DNA of 64,000 nt, taken from NCBI RefSeq assembly GCF_037975235.1, contig NZ_CP150241.1:2914001-2978000 (forward strand), given 5' to 3'. Position numbers and translations under genes: made by a program. A model generated the notes under the pieces. That model had not been told where the DNA came from. It ran no database searches and saw nothing but the letters and a program-made list of their open reading frames with translations. Origin of the DNA: Paenibacillus sp. FSL R5-0341 (GTDB lineage Bacteria > Bacillota > Bacilli > Paenibacillales > Paenibacillaceae). Positions 45,486 to 55,192 of this stretch are shown piece by piece. How positions within the stretch are numbered: the stretch's first letter is position 1; each line of letters begins with the position of its first letter.

Positions 45486-46583
45486 ATGAGTAAAGTATAT
45501 CGTATCGGAATTATTGGCTGTGGTGGAATCGCGAATGGTAAACATCTGCCGAGTCTGAGTAAACTGGATAATGTTGAACTGGTGGCTTTCTGCGATATCG
45601 TTCAGGAACGTGCGGATGAAGCCAAGCAGAAATATGGCACTACTGAAGCCGAAGTCTACACGGATTATCAGGAATTGCTCAAGGATGAGTCTTTGGACAT
45701 TGTGCATGTGCTTACACCGAATATTTCTCATGCCGAGATTTCTATTGCTGCTCTGGAGGCAGGCAAACACGTGATGTGTGAGAAGCCAATGGCGAAGACA
45801 TCTGCTGAAGCACAACTCATGCTGGAAGCGGCAGAACGTACCGGCAAGAAACTGACCATCGGATACAACAACCGTTTCAGAGAAGACAGTCAGTACTTGA
45901 AGAAGGTGTGCGAAGCGGGTGACCTGGGTAATATTTATTTTGCTAAAGCACATGCAATTAGACGTAGAGCAGTACCAACTTGGGGTGTTTTCCTGGATGA
46001 GGAGAAGCAAGGTGGAGGTCCACTGATTGATATTGGTACGCACGCACTCGATCTGACGCTCTGGATGATGGATAACTATCAGCCAAAAGTCGTTCTGGGC
46101 ACGACTTATCATGAGCTTTCGCAACGTGAAAATGCAGCTAATGCCTGGGGCCCGTGGGACCCTAAACAATTCTCTGTAGAGGACTCGGCCTTCGGCATGA
46201 TTGTGATGGAGAATGGCGCAACGATCATGCTCGAATCCAGTTGGGCACTGAACTCTCTGGATGTGGATGAGGCCAAATGTAGCTTGAGCGGCAGCGAAGC
46301 AGGTGCGGATATGAAGAACGGACTGCGCATCAATGGCGAGAAATTCAGTCGTCTATACACGAACGAGATTGAACTGAGTGCAGGTGGGGTAGCTTTCTAT
46401 GATGGTAAAAGCGAGAGTGCACCGGACGTTGAGATGAGAAAGTGGATTGAAGCGATTGAGAACGATCAGGAACCAGTCGTCACACCAAAACAAGCGCTGG
46501 TTGTATCTCAGATCTTGGAAGCACTCTATGAATCTGCTCGCACGGGCAAGGCTGTATACTTGAATAACGCTAGCGAAGCATAG
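45486..46583 (+). CDS. Gfo/Idh/MocA-family oxidoreductase, second
   Basis: NAD(P)-dependent dehydrogenase-like protein of 365 residues. It has a full Rossmann motif GIIGCGGIANGKHLPSL at residue 9, the catalytic lysine in HVMCEKPMAKT, and GGGPLIDIGTHALDLTLWMM in the substrate domain. Follows the AraC gene by 12 bases with TGAGGGTG before the ATG. Unlike the first family member of this operon its cofactor loop is canonical, so the two are not simple duplicates. Confidence 0.9.
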   Translation: MSKVYRIGIIGCGGIANGKHLPSLSKLDNVELVAFCDIVQERADEAKQKYGTTEAEVYTDYQELLKDESLDIVHVLTPNISHAEISIAALEAGKHVMCEKPMAKTSAEAQLMLEAAERTGKKLTIGYNNRFREDSQYLKKVCEAGDLGNIYFAKAHAIRRRAVPTWGVFLDEEKQGGGPLIDIGTHALDLTLWMMDNYQPKVVLGTTYHELSQRENAANAWGPWDPKQFSVEDSAFGMIVMENGATIMLESSWALNSLDVDEAKCSLSGSEAGADMKNGLRINGEKFSRLYTNEIELSAGGVAFYDGKSESAPDVEMRKWIEAIENDQEPVVTPKQALVVSQILEALYESARTGKAVYLNNASEA

Positions 46584-46609
46584 AACATACAGAAAAGAAT
46601 AGATTACAG

Positions 46610-46647
46610 AACCCTTTGTCCTGTTATTTGGGGACAGAGGGTTTTTT
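46610..46647 (+). terminator. Rho-independent terminator
   Basis: AACCCT and TGTCC pair with GGACA and AGGGTT around a TGTTATTT loop, followed by T residues. Confidence 0.85.
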
Positions 46648-46759
46648 GGTGTTTTGGTAAATTCGGCGAGTTTTGAGACACGCCCTAGCTATTGGTCCAT
46701 ACCAGACTCTATTTCGGCACATATGATAGGAGAAAATTGAGCTGAAAAGAGGGTATGTC

Positions 46760-47473
46760 TTGACTAAACACAAAACGGGTCATGGTGTTTCCATTATTGT
46801 GTGTACCAATCGTCCGCAATTTTTTGACAACATCCTGCAAAATTACAGTCGGCAGCGTTATAAAAGCAAAGAGCTGATCATTGTTCTGAATCATGACAGT
46901 ATGAATCTCGCATTATATCAAAACCGGGTTCGAAATCTTGCCAATGTTCATGTATATCAAGTTCCGGAGAGCATTTCGTTAGGACAAAGCCTGAACGCAG
47001 GAATAACAAGGGCACGCTTCTCGTTGATTGCCAAATTTGATGATGATGACTACTATTCGCCGTATTATTTAACAGAACAGGTGAGAGAGCTTAAACGGAC
47101 CAAAAGTGATATTGTGGGCAAACATTCGTGTCTCGTCTACTTGGGTGCGTCCAAGACACTGTTGGTCAGATCTCCAGCAGAAAAGAATAAACGGGTTGAA
47201 TTTGTACAAGGGGGTACTATCTTATTTAAAAGAGAGGTCTTGAAAAAAGTTCGCTTCACGGACCGTTCAATAGGGGAAGATGTAACCTTCCTGAGACAAT
47301 GCAGGAAAAGAGGATTCAAAGCGTACGCGACCTCACCATACAATTATGTCTATCACCGCAGACAGAACAAAAAAAGTCATACGTGGAGAGCGGATGATAG
47401 CTTTTACCTGGAGGGGAGCACCAAACTTGCAGTTACAGAGGATTTCAGACCCTTTGCCAATAAGAAGTTATAG
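46760..47473 (+). CDS. Family 2 glycosyltransferase
   Basis: GT-A-fold glycosyltransferase of 237 residues. VSIIVCTNRPQFFDNIL starts the nucleotide-binding fold, LGQSLNAGITRA follows, and IAKFDDDDYYSPYYL carries the metal-binding DxD. The acceptor and sugar are unknown; similar single genes in Paenibacillus are often linked to cell-surface or spore glycoproteins (my inference). TTG start with AAAGAGGG before it. Monocistronic, with a terminator at 47494. Confidence 0.88.
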   Translation: MTKHKTGHGVSIIVCTNRPQFFDNILQNYSRQRYKSKELIIVLNHDSMNLALYQNRVRNLANVHVYQVPESISLGQSLNAGITRARFSLIAKFDDDDYYSPYYLTEQVRELKRTKSDIVGKHSCLVYLGASKTLLVRSPAEKNKRVEFVQGGTILFKREVLKKVRFTDRSIGEDVTFLRQCRKRGFKAYATSPYNYVYHRRQNKKSHTWRADDSFYLEGSTKLAVTEDFRPFANKKL

Positions 47474-47493
47474 AGGAGAATAACGAAAGTAAA

Positions 47494-47526
47494 GATGCAT
47501 CTGCTGCGTGCAGATGCGTCTTTTTT
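47494..47526 (+). terminator. Rho-independent terminator
   Basis: GCATCTGC pairs exactly with GCAGATGC around TGCGT, followed by GTC and six T. Confidence 0.88.
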
Positions 47527-47591
47527 GTGCCCAAAATGGTTCAATTTGGAGATGGTGAAAAAAATATTTATGAATTTACTAGAAAAAAGTA

Positions 47592-47640
47592 TTGCATATA
47601 AGTTTAGTCGGAATTATATTAATGGTATAAGGTCTAGACC
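47592..47640 (+). promoter_or_regulatory. Promoter and FCD-type operator of the peptide operon
   Basis: TTGCAT at 47592-47597 and TATATT at 47615-47620 have a 17-base spacer. GGTCTAGACC, a perfect 10-bp palindrome at 47631-47640, lies at about +4 to +13, a typical position for GntR/FadR-family autorepression by the gene that starts at 47663. Confidence 0.65.
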
Positions 47641-47662
47641 ATATACAGATCGGAGTGTTTAG

Positions 47663-48415
47663 ATGTCCAGTACGTTTTCATTTCGTTTTGAGAAAGTATC
47701 CACCAAAAAGGTTAGTGAATTCATTAGGGAACAACTGGAAGAAGCCATTATTTTGAAAGAATTAATGAGTGAAGAGCAACTTCCAGCCGAGCGAGATCTG
47801 GCAGAAATCTTTAATGTAAGCCGCATTACGGTTCGCGAGGCACTTTCCTCACTGGAAGATAAAGGATTGATTGAGAAACGGGTGGGTGCCAAAGGTGGAA
47901 CGTTTGTACTGCCTCTGACAGCCAATTCGCATAAACGGACCAGAGAAGAAATTAAACGAGATTGGGCACAGATGCTGAAGGTGTTTGAATATCGAACCAT
48001 CATTGAGCCAGAGGGAGCTTTTCTGGCTGCTGAGCGGATCACCGCAGGCGAACTGGAGCTGCTTGAGGGCTATATGGAACAAAGTATAGAGCCAGATTGT
48101 ACAAGGGAATGGTTCAGGGCGCTGGATGTGAAATTTCATCTGACGATTGCCAAAGCGTCAGGGAATCCATATTGCGAGAGAGCCGTCAGACAGATCCGGA
48201 CCAAAATTAATCCGGCGCTGGATTTGATGCCTTATGATGACCGGATACGTACCGTCAACTACGGTGTACATATGGAGATTCTTGAAGCACTGAAAGCACA
48301 TGACAGTATCAGGTCCCGGGAGACGATGAAAAGACATATCGAATTCTCGGCTGACGCGATCTATGCCCGTTTGGTTTCTGAATCGGACGAAAATGAAGGG
48401 AATGACAGCGAATGA
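47663..48415 (+). CDS. GntR-family regulator, FadR subfamily (FCD domain)
   Basis: Regulator of 250 residues with a winged helix at about 15-80 ([34 protein letters not shown]) and a helical FCD ligand-binding domain ([19 protein letters not shown], later [14 protein letters not shown]) whose D and H residues normally bind a metal and a carboxylate ligand. GGAGTG precedes the ATG. Its stop overlaps the next start (ATGA), so it is the first gene of the peptide operon and probably senses an amino acid or peptide product. Confidence 0.9.
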   Translation: MSSTFSFRFEKVSTKKVSEFIREQLEEAIILKELMSEEQLPAERDLAEIFNVSRITVREALSSLEDKGLIEKRVGAKGGTFVLPLTANSHKRTREEIKRDWAQMLKVFEYRTIIEPEGAFLAAERITAGELELLEGYMEQSIEPDCTREWFRALDVKFHLTIAKASGNPYCERAVRQIRTKINPALDLMPYDDRIRTVNYGVHMEILEALKAHDSIRSRETMKRHIEFSADAIYARLVSESDENEGNDSE

Positions 48416-49623
48416 ATCATTCAGAACTAATACAGCTGGCTCAGCCACTACAAGCCCAGTTAAGCGCCTGGCGCAGAGATTTGCATCGCCATCCGGAAAT
48501 CGGCTACGAGGAGCATCGCACATCTGCTATCGTAGCTGAGCATCTGGAAAGCCTGGGGCTGGAAGTTACACGCAATGTGGGACAGACCGGGGTTACAGGC
48601 CTGCTTCGCGGAGAGACAGATGGACCAACCTTTGCTTTGCGCGCGGACATGGATGCCCTGCCAATCCAGGATCAGAAAGCGGTGGAATACCGCTCGCAAG
48701 TGGAAGGCAAAGCGCATCTGTGTGGACACGACGCTCATACCTCCATCCTGATGGGTGCAGCTCAGCTGCTTACCGGCCTTGGAAGACCGAAATCAGGCAA
48801 CATCAAATTCATTTTCCAGCCAGCAGAAGAGGGACTTGCAGGGGCAAGAGCCATGATCCAGGACGGAGTTCTGGAGAATCCGAAGGTTGATGCCATCGCA
48901 GGATTACACATGACACCTGGACAGAACACGGGAACATTGGGTGTAAGTCAGGGCGTTGCGTTTGCATCAGCTGATCCCTTGATTATCAAGGTCTTCGGTA
49001 AGGGTGGCCACGCAGCTCGTCCGCATGAGGGCATCGATGCGATTGCGGTATCTGCTCAGGTCATCACCGCATTGCAAAATATCGTCAGTCGCATGGTCGA
49101 TCCGCTTGAACCCGCTGTAGTCACGATTGGCAAAATCACCGGAGGTTATATGGGAACAGCCATCGCCCCGGAAGTGGAGATGATCGGTACGGTTCGTACA
49201 CTCTCACCTGCCATTCGTGAGCGGATGCCAGCTTTGATCGAACAGGTTGTTAAAGGGGTCTGTGATTCTTTCGGTGCAGGATACGAAGTTGTCTACGGCG
49301 ATGGATACCCTGTTGTCGTGAATGATCTCGGTATGGTTGACCTGCTAACAGAGACCTGTGATCAGGTTAATGCGGAGAAGGGTTGGAATTATATCAAACC
49401 CTCCACAGGGGGCGAGGATTTCGCTTTTTATTGTGAGCAGGTTCCGGGTGTGTTTTTCAGACTAGGATCTGGGAATGATGAGGAACGTACTCGTTATCCA
49501 CTTCACCATCCCATGTTTGATCTTGATGAGACAGCAATGCCTTATGGTGTGGGCATGTTGTCTGCAGTAGCACTTGAATTTTTGGCAAGGAATACAACTT
49601 CTGAGGGGGAGCAATCACAATGA
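48412..49623 (+). CDS. M20-family amidohydrolase (N-acyl-amino-acid type)
   Basis: Zinc hydrolase of 403 residues. [18 protein letters not shown] opens the protein, [11 protein letters not shown] follows, and the metal-binding CGHDAH spans residues 104-109. PAEEGLAGA provides the general-base glutamates, and the C-terminal [10 protein letters not shown] the last ligand. This group removes acyl groups from amino acids (aminoacylase, hippurate hydrolase). Its start overlaps the regulator's stop and its stop overlaps the next gene's start, so translation is coupled. It would process the imported N-acylated amino acids or peptides in the cytoplasm. Confidence 0.92.
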   Translation: MNHSELIQLAQPLQAQLSAWRRDLHRHPEIGYEEHRTSAIVAEHLESLGLEVTRNVGQTGVTGLLRGETDGPTFALRADMDALPIQDQKAVEYRSQVEGKAHLCGHDAHTSILMGAAQLLTGLGRPKSGNIKFIFQPAEEGLAGARAMIQDGVLENPKVDAIAGLHMTPGQNTGTLGVSQGVAFASADPLIIKVFGKGGHAARPHEGIDAIAVSAQVITALQNIVSRMVDPLEPAVVTIGKITGGYMGTAIAPEVEMIGTVRTLSPAIRERMPALIEQVVKGVCDSFGAGYEVVYGDGYPVVVNDLGMVDLLTETCDQVNAEKGWNYIKPSTGGEDFAFYCEQVPGVFFRLGSGNDEERTRYPLHHPMFDLDETAMPYGVGMLSAVALEFLARNTTSEGEQSQ

Positions 49624-51185
49624 AAAAAAGACAATGGACAGGCATGTGGATCACGTTACTGGCAGTCGTAATGGTACTCAGCGCTTGCGGAGGAAAAACG
49701 ACAAGCACGAATGATGGTGCCGCAACAGAAGGAACGGGCAGTGGAAGCGCAAGTACAACACTGACCATTGCTGCAGCAACAGACATCGAGAGTTTCGATC
49801 CGCACAACAACAACAATACATCCAGTGAAGCGGTACTGGTCAACGTTTTCGATTATCTGATCAAAAATGACAGTGAACAGAAGAAAGTTGCAGGACTTGC
49901 GACATCATGGGATCAGGTAGATGATACAACATGGAGATTCAAGCTGCGTGAAGGCGTGACCTTCCATAATGGCGATCCATTTACTTCGGCAGATGTAAAA
50001 TACACGCTGGAGCGCGTAGCCAAGGACGAGACACTGAAACAAAACAGCTATTTCAAAAATATTGTAGAAGTTAAAGTGGTGGATGACTATACCGTAGACA
50101 TTATTACGGATGGCCCAGATCCATTGCTCCTGAATCGTTTGTCCAAAATGGGAGCAGGCATTCTGCCGGCAAAATATATTGCAGACAACGGTTTTGATGC
50201 TTTCCTGAAACAACCGGTTGGAACAGGCCCTTACAAGTTCAGTAAATGGACGAAAGATGATCGTGTGGAACTGGTGAAAAACGAGAGCTACTTCGATGGA
50301 GAACCAAAATGGAATGAAGTGGTATTCCGCGTTATTCCTGAAGCCTCCACACGTGTATCCGAATTGCTTGCTGGTGGTGTAGATGTGGCGTCTTCCATTC
50401 CGTCCACTGATATTGCCCGGATCGAAGGCGAAGCAGATAAGAAGATTGTCAAAGCCCCAATTCAGCGTGTGCTTCAGTTGATCTTCCGTCAGACAGAAGG
50501 CAGCATCACGGCTGATCCGAAAGTGCGTGAAGCGATTGACCTGGCTATCGACAAACAAGGAATCGTGGACAGCATTGCCGGCGGGGCAGGTATCGTAACT
50601 CGCACATCCGTAACGCCGGGCAACTTCGGTGCTGATCCTTCATTGTACAAAACTTCACTTTATGACCAGGAAAAAGCAAAACAGTTGCTGCAAGAAGCTG
50701 GCTATGCAGAAGGTGAAGCCGAGATGACGATCTCCGTTTCCGCACAGTACAAAGAACAGGCTGAAGTTGTTGCAGCAATGCTCGAACAAGCCGGATTCAA
50801 AATTAACCTGGATGTCCTGGAAGCAAGTGCATTCAGTGAACGTTACAGCTCCAAATCATTCAAAGAAATCTTCATGATCGGTATTGGTAACTCCTTGTTC
50901 GACGCTTCGAACAACTACAATCGTTATATGTTGGAAGAAGCAAAAGGCGAGTCGGATTACAACAATCCTGAAGTAGAAAAACTGCTTCAATCTGCATTGG
51001 TGAACATGGACCCTGCAGCTCGTGAGAAAGAGTATCAGCAAGTGCAACAAATTTTCTCCGAAGAGCGCCCAGCCGTATATCTGTACCAAATGGAAGGTGT
51101 CTACGGTACGAATGCTAAAGTGAACTTCGCGCCGCGCAGTGACGAGATGTTCTATGCTGACGAGATTACACCTGTTGCACAGTAA
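49620..51185 (+). CDS. Peptide ABC transporter substrate-binding lipoprotein (SBP_bac_5)
   Basis: Lipid-anchored family 5 binding protein of 521 residues, with lipobox LSAC (C23) and a Ser/Thr-rich linker. Markers are SFDPHNNNNTSSEAVLVNVFD, TWRFKLREGVTFHNGDPFTS and LNRLSKMGAGILPAKYI. The family binds di- or oligopeptides, glutathione or similar ligands. The ATG overlaps the stop of the M20 gene. A hairpin with a T run follows before the permease genes. Confidence 0.92.
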   Translation: MKKRQWTGMWITLLAVVMVLSACGGKTTSTNDGAATEGTGSGSASTTLTIAAATDIESFDPHNNNNTSSEAVLVNVFDYLIKNDSEQKKVAGLATSWDQVDDTTWRFKLREGVTFHNGDPFTSADVKYTLERVAKDETLKQNSYFKNIVEVKVVDDYTVDIITDGPDPLLLNRLSKMGAGILPAKYIADNGFDAFLKQPVGTGPYKFSKWTKDDRVELVKNESYFDGEPKWNEVVFRVIPEASTRVSELLAGGVDVASSIPSTDIARIEGEADKKIVKAPIQRVLQLIFRQTEGSITADPKVREAIDLAIDKQGIVDSIAGGAGIVTRTSVTPGNFGADPSLYKTSLYDQEKAKQLLQEAGYAEGEAEMTISVSAQYKEQAEVVAAMLEQAGFKINLDVLEASAFSERYSSKSFKEIFMIGIGNSLFDASNNYNRYMLEEAKGESDYNNPEVEKLLQSALVNMDPAAREKEYQQVQQIFSEERPAVYLYQMEGVYGTNAKVNFAPRSDEMFYADEITPVAQ

Positions 51186-51225
51186 CATCTAGTATAATAA
51201 CCGGTCATTGAAAAGTTAAGGCCGT

Positions 51226-51268
51226 GAATGGCAGGGACTGGATAACCATGTTCCTGCCGTTCTTTTTT
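51226..51268 (+). terminator. Intra-operon terminator or attenuator
   Basis: GGCAGG at 51230-51235 pairs with CCTGCC at 51253-51258, extended inward by GAC/GTT, and six T follow. As in the mannoside operon it sits right after the binding-protein gene. Confidence 0.6.
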
Positions 51269-51288
51269 AAAAGGGAGGTGAACAAGGA

Positions 51289-52206
51289 ATGGGCAAATAC
51301 GTACTTAAGTCATTACTACAGATCATTCCGGTTCTGTTCATTGTTTCATTAATTGTGTTCATTTTGGTTCGAGTTACCGGTGATCCGGTTGCGCTAATGT
51401 TGCCCGAAACGGCTACCGCTGAAGATCGTGCTGTCTTGACGCAGGCACTCGGTTTGGACCAGCCTTTATATACGCAGTACGTGAAGTTTCTGGGCAGTGC
51501 GATACAGGGAGACTTTGGTCAGTCTTTTCGCTACAATCAGCCTGCATTAGAGCTTGTGCTGGAGAGATTGCCTGCGAGCTTCGAACTGGCGGTAGCCGCC
51601 ATGTTCTTTGCCGTGCTGATGGCTGTGCCACTTGGTGTCATTTCAGCTGTCAAACGCAATACGTTTACCGATCTCATCATTTCCGGGATATCCGTAATTG
51701 GTAAGGCGATGCCAAACTTCTGGATGGGGATTATGCTTATCCTCTTGTTCTCCGTCATGTTGGGGGTATTGCCGGTCTCTGGTCGTGGAGGATTTTCACA
51801 TCTGATCTTGCCGGCATTTACGCTTGGCGTTGGACTTGCCGCGCAGATGACCCGGCTGATTCGCTCCAGCATGCTGGAGATTCTGAACCAGGACTATATT
51901 CGAACAGCCCGTAGCAAAGGGCTAGGCCGGATGGTTGTCATTGTGAAACATGCGTTTCGGAATGGACTGATTCCAGTCGTAACGATTATGAGTTTGCAGT
52001 TTACAAGTCTGATCGGGGGAACCTTGATTACGGAAACGGTATTCTCCTGGCCTGGACTGGGTCAATTGCTGGTCGTTGCAGTCAACACACATGATATGGC
52101 GATCGTGCAGGCAGCAGTGTTTGTCATTGCGGTTATCGTTGTAGTAACTAACATCTTGACGGATGTAGCCTACAGGCTACTTGATCCGCGCATCAAATAC
52201 GACTAG
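51289..52206 (+). CDS. Peptide ABC transporter permease, DppB type
   Basis: Membrane permease of 305 residues with six spans. LPETATAEDRAVLTQALGLD and RYNQPALELVLERLPASFEL are typical of DppB/GsiC, and the loop YIRTARSKGLGRMVVIVKHA is the ATPase-docking site. GGGAGGTG precedes the ATG. It pairs with the next gene; no DppD/DppF ATPases follow. Confidence 0.92.
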   Translation: MGKYVLKSLLQIIPVLFIVSLIVFILVRVTGDPVALMLPETATAEDRAVLTQALGLDQPLYTQYVKFLGSAIQGDFGQSFRYNQPALELVLERLPASFELAVAAMFFAVLMAVPLGVISAVKRNTFTDLIISGISVIGKAMPNFWMGIMLILLFSVMLGVLPVSGRGGFSHLILPAFTLGVGLAAQMTRLIRSSMLEILNQDYIRTARSKGLGRMVVIVKHAFRNGLIPVVTIMSLQFTSLIGGTLITETVFSWPGLGQLLVVAVNTHDMAIVQAAVFVIAVIVVVTNILTDVAYRLLDPRIKYD

Positions 52207-52222
52207 AAGGAGGTGCAATCAT

Positions 52223-53152
52223 ATGACAGGCAGCAATGAAATGCCAATTCCGGGTACAGAACAGGAACAAGACAATGGGCGTGCACCAACGGGATTTCGT
52301 TATATCTGGCAACAACTGATCATCAGCAAGACCGGAATGTTTGGGGCTGTGCTTGTATTGTTGGTTGTGTTAATTGCCATAGGTGCACCTCTATTAACGA
52401 GTCATGATCCGGCAGCGGTGAATCCGCTGGGCCGACTTAAACCACCAGCATGGCTTGAGGGCGGAACGGCCGAATACTGGCTCGGTACGGATAATCTGGG
52501 TAGAGACATGTGGAGCCGAATTGTATATGGTGCTCGGGTTTCCTTAATCGTGGGTATGGGTGCAGTGATTGTGTCCGGAATCATTGGTGCCATTCTGGGG
52601 CTGATATCCGGATTCTACGGGAAATGGGTGGACGCTTTAATCATGCGTGTAGGTGATGCATTCATGGCGATTCCAACCATTCTGTTCATGCTCGTTGTGA
52701 TGGCGATTGTTGGCCCGGGTATTACGACGCTGATCTTTGTCATCGGGGTGACGAACTGGGTTCCATTCACCCGTGTAGTAAGAAGTGAGGTTCTTAGTAT
52801 TAAAGAGCGTGATTTTGTTCATGCGGCCAGATCGATTGGCGCGAAGAATGGGAGATTGATTCTCAAACACATTCTGCCGAATATCCTTTCATCCTTTATC
52901 GTGATCTGCGGTATGAATGTGGGCACGACCATTATTATGGAAGCTTCACTCAGTTTCCTGGGTCTGGGTATCAAACCACCCGATGTATCCTGGGGAGGTA
53001 TGCTCAGTGATGGCAGACAATACGTTGCAACAAGCTGGTGGGTCGCTACATTCCCGGGACTAGCCATTACATTTACCGTACTCGGTGTTATTTTCCTTGG
53101 AGATTGGCTGCGTGATGTGCTTGATCCACGTACGGAGACAACCCAAAAATAA
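52223..53152 (+). CDS. Peptide ABC transporter permease, DppC type
   Basis: Membrane permease of 309 residues with a long hydrophilic N-terminus and the family phrases YWLGTDNLGRDMWSRIVYGA and FVHAARSIGAKNGRLILKHI (ATPase-docking loop). The ATG at 52223 is used because AAGGAGG precedes it; the frame extends upstream into the dppB-like gene. Forms the channel with the preceding protein. Confidence 0.92.
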   Translation: MTGSNEMPIPGTEQEQDNGRAPTGFRYIWQQLIISKTGMFGAVLVLLVVLIAIGAPLLTSHDPAAVNPLGRLKPPAWLEGGTAEYWLGTDNLGRDMWSRIVYGARVSLIVGMGAVIVSGIIGAILGLISGFYGKWVDALIMRVGDAFMAIPTILFMLVVMAIVGPGITTLIFVIGVTNWVPFTRVVRSEVLSIKERDFVHAARSIGAKNGRLILKHILPNILSSFIVICGMNVGTTIIMEASLSFLGLGIKPPDVSWGGMLSDGRQYVATSWWVATFPGLAITFTVLGVIFLGDWLRDVLDPRTETTQK

Positions 53153-53173
53153 ACGGAGAAGGGAGCCATCATT

Positions 53174-55192
53174 ATGAATCAAAGACCAATTATGCCGGAG
53201 GATCTGCTTCACTATCGTTGGATCAGTCAGCCGGTGATCAGTCCTAACGGACAAGTGGCTTATGTGGAACAGACCGTAGATCAGGATAAAAACGAATATA
53301 ACACACAAATTCGAGGAATTTCCCTCGATGGTGATGAAGATATAGCACTTTCGGATGGAACGAAGGATTCCTCACCTGCTTGGTCGCCGGATGGCACACA
53401 GCTCACATTTATTCGCTCAGTGGATGGTGGCAAAGGACTATGGACGCTCCATACAGATCAAAAAGAGCCGGTCATGCTGATACCTCCCGCACGTAAAATA
53501 TTGAGTTATATCTGGTCGCCGAACGGGCAGTACATTGCGTTTACCAGCAAAGTGCAACCGGAGGACCAACAGAAGAAAGCCGAAACCCAACAGGAGTCTG
53601 CACCTGTGCTGCGAGGTAAAGTCTTCGAGCGTACAACGCCAAAGGCGGAAGGGGCCGGCTGGTGGGATGGTCAATACAGCCATTTGTTTGTATATGAGAT
53701 CAAGAGCGGGGAGATCACGCAGGTGACTTCCGGGCTATGGAATATCAGTGCTCCGGCATGGTCGCCAGATAGTCAGCACCTTTCCTTTATATCCAAGCAA
53801 GTGGAGGATGAGGAACTTGATGCGGATCTGCTGTACTTTACGGATGTATACAGCATTCGATTGGGAGAGAGTGATCTCTTCAAAGTGACGGATTCCAGTC
53901 TGGCGATTAGCCAGTTTTCCTATTCACCCGATGGACAGCAGTTGATCCTGATCGCCAGTGATCGCGAATATGGAAGTGGGAGTCACAACAGGCTATATGC
54001 AGTCCCCGTTCATCGAGGTGTACCCAGGTCAATCGCACCGCAAGTAGATATGCAGATTGGTAATGCGGCGCTTGGAGATATGAAGTCGGCAGGTGCGTCA
54101 CCTTCTCCTATTTCAGATGCCCATTATCCGGAACGTGGTGTATATGTGCTCGGAACGCATAACGGGAATGTGGACGTGTACCGTATTCAAGAAGATGGGG
54201 CTTGTCAATCGGTGACGGGTGCTGGTGAAAAGGATGTGTATCAGTATACCTTAACGCCGGACGGTACCTCGCTGGTTATCGCTGCATTGACTGCTGAACA
54301 TCCTGGAGAGTTATATCGCGTGGATATCGCCAGTGGTGAAATGTTCAGACTCACCCGCCGAAATGATGAATTCTTGGATGAATTAGCTGTACATGTGCCT
54401 CTACGTGTAGAGTTTAAGTCTTCCGACGGATGGCCGATTCAAGGTTGGTTAGCTACACCGGCAGTACGTTCATCCAATGGTAAGCTGCCACTGATTTTGC
54501 AAATTCATGGTGGACCTCACGCGATGTATACGGGAACATTCAGTCATGAGATGCAGACACTCGTTGCGCAAGGATACGCTGTGCTTTGGATCAATCCTCG
54601 TGGAAGTATGGGATACGGACAGGAGTTTGCCAGAGCATGCCGTGGTGACTTTGCCGGAGGCGATTACCGGGATCTGATGGAAGCTGTTGATTATGCCCTG
54701 GCTACATATGATTTCCTAGATGCATCACGTTTGGGTGTAGCGGGTGGCAGTTATGGCGGGGTGATGACCAACTGGATCGTAGCGCATACGCACCGTTTCA
54801 AAGCGGCTGTGACTCAGCGTTGCATCTCCAACTGGTTGTCCATGTATGGAACGAGCGATATCGGAATTTCCTATGTTCAGGGAGTCATTGGGGGGAATCC
54901 GGCAGAAAACGCTGAATTCCTGTGGTCCCGCTCACCTCTTGCCCATGCACATCACATTGAGACGCCACTTCTGATCATGCACGGAGAGCAGGACTATCGG
55001 ACACCGATTGCACAAGCGGAGGAATTATACACCACGCTAAAACGATACGGCAAAAAGACCAAACTGATTCGTTACCCAGGCTCTAACCACAGTTTGCTCA
55101 AAAGTGGTAAACCTTCACTTCGAATCGATAGCTTCGAACAGGTGAATGCCTGGTTCAATCAGTATCTCGGCAATGAGGAGGGGGAGCAATGA
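53174..55192 (+). CDS. S9-family prolyl oligopeptidase-like peptidase
   Basis: Cytoplasmic serine peptidase of 672 residues. The N-terminal half is a WD40-like beta-propeller with repeated SPDG/SPNG turns that restricts entry to short peptides; the C-terminal alpha/beta-hydrolase domain has S526 in GGSYGGVM, D607 in HGEQDYRTP and H639 in GSNHSL. It resembles acylaminoacyl peptidases, which remove N-acylated residues, a fit with the M20 deacylase in the same operon. Start ATG with GAAGGGAG; its stop overlaps the next start. Confidence 0.92.
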   Translation: MNQRPIMPEDLLHYRWISQPVISPNGQVAYVEQTVDQDKNEYNTQIRGISLDGDEDIALSDGTKDSSPAWSPDGTQLTFIRSVDGGKGLWTLHTDQKEPVMLIPPARKILSYIWSPNGQYIAFTSKVQPEDQQKKAETQQESAPVLRGKVFERTTPKAEGAGWWDGQYSHLFVYEIKSGEITQVTSGLWNISAPAWSPDSQHLSFISKQVEDEELDADLLYFTDVYSIRLGESDLFKVTDSSLAISQFSYSPDGQQLILIASDREYGSGSHNRLYAVPVHRGVPRSIAPQVDMQIGNAALGDMKSAGASPSPISDAHYPERGVYVLGTHNGNVDVYRIQEDGACQSVTGAGEKDVYQYTLTPDGTSLVIAALTAEHPGELYRVDIASGEMFRLTRRNDEFLDELAVHVPLRVEFKSSDGWPIQGWLATPAVRSSNGKLPLILQIHGGPHAMYTGTFSHEMQTLVAQGYAVLWINPRGSMGYGQEFARACRGDFAGGDYRDLMEAVDYALATYDFLDASRLGVAGGSYGGVMTNWIVAHTHRFKAAVTQRCISNWLSMYGTSDIGISYVQGVIGGNPAENAEFLWSRSPLAHAHHIETPLLIMHGEQDYRTPIAQAEELYTTLKRYGKKTKLIRYPGSNHSLLKSGKPSLRIDSFEQVNAWFNQYLGNEEGEQ

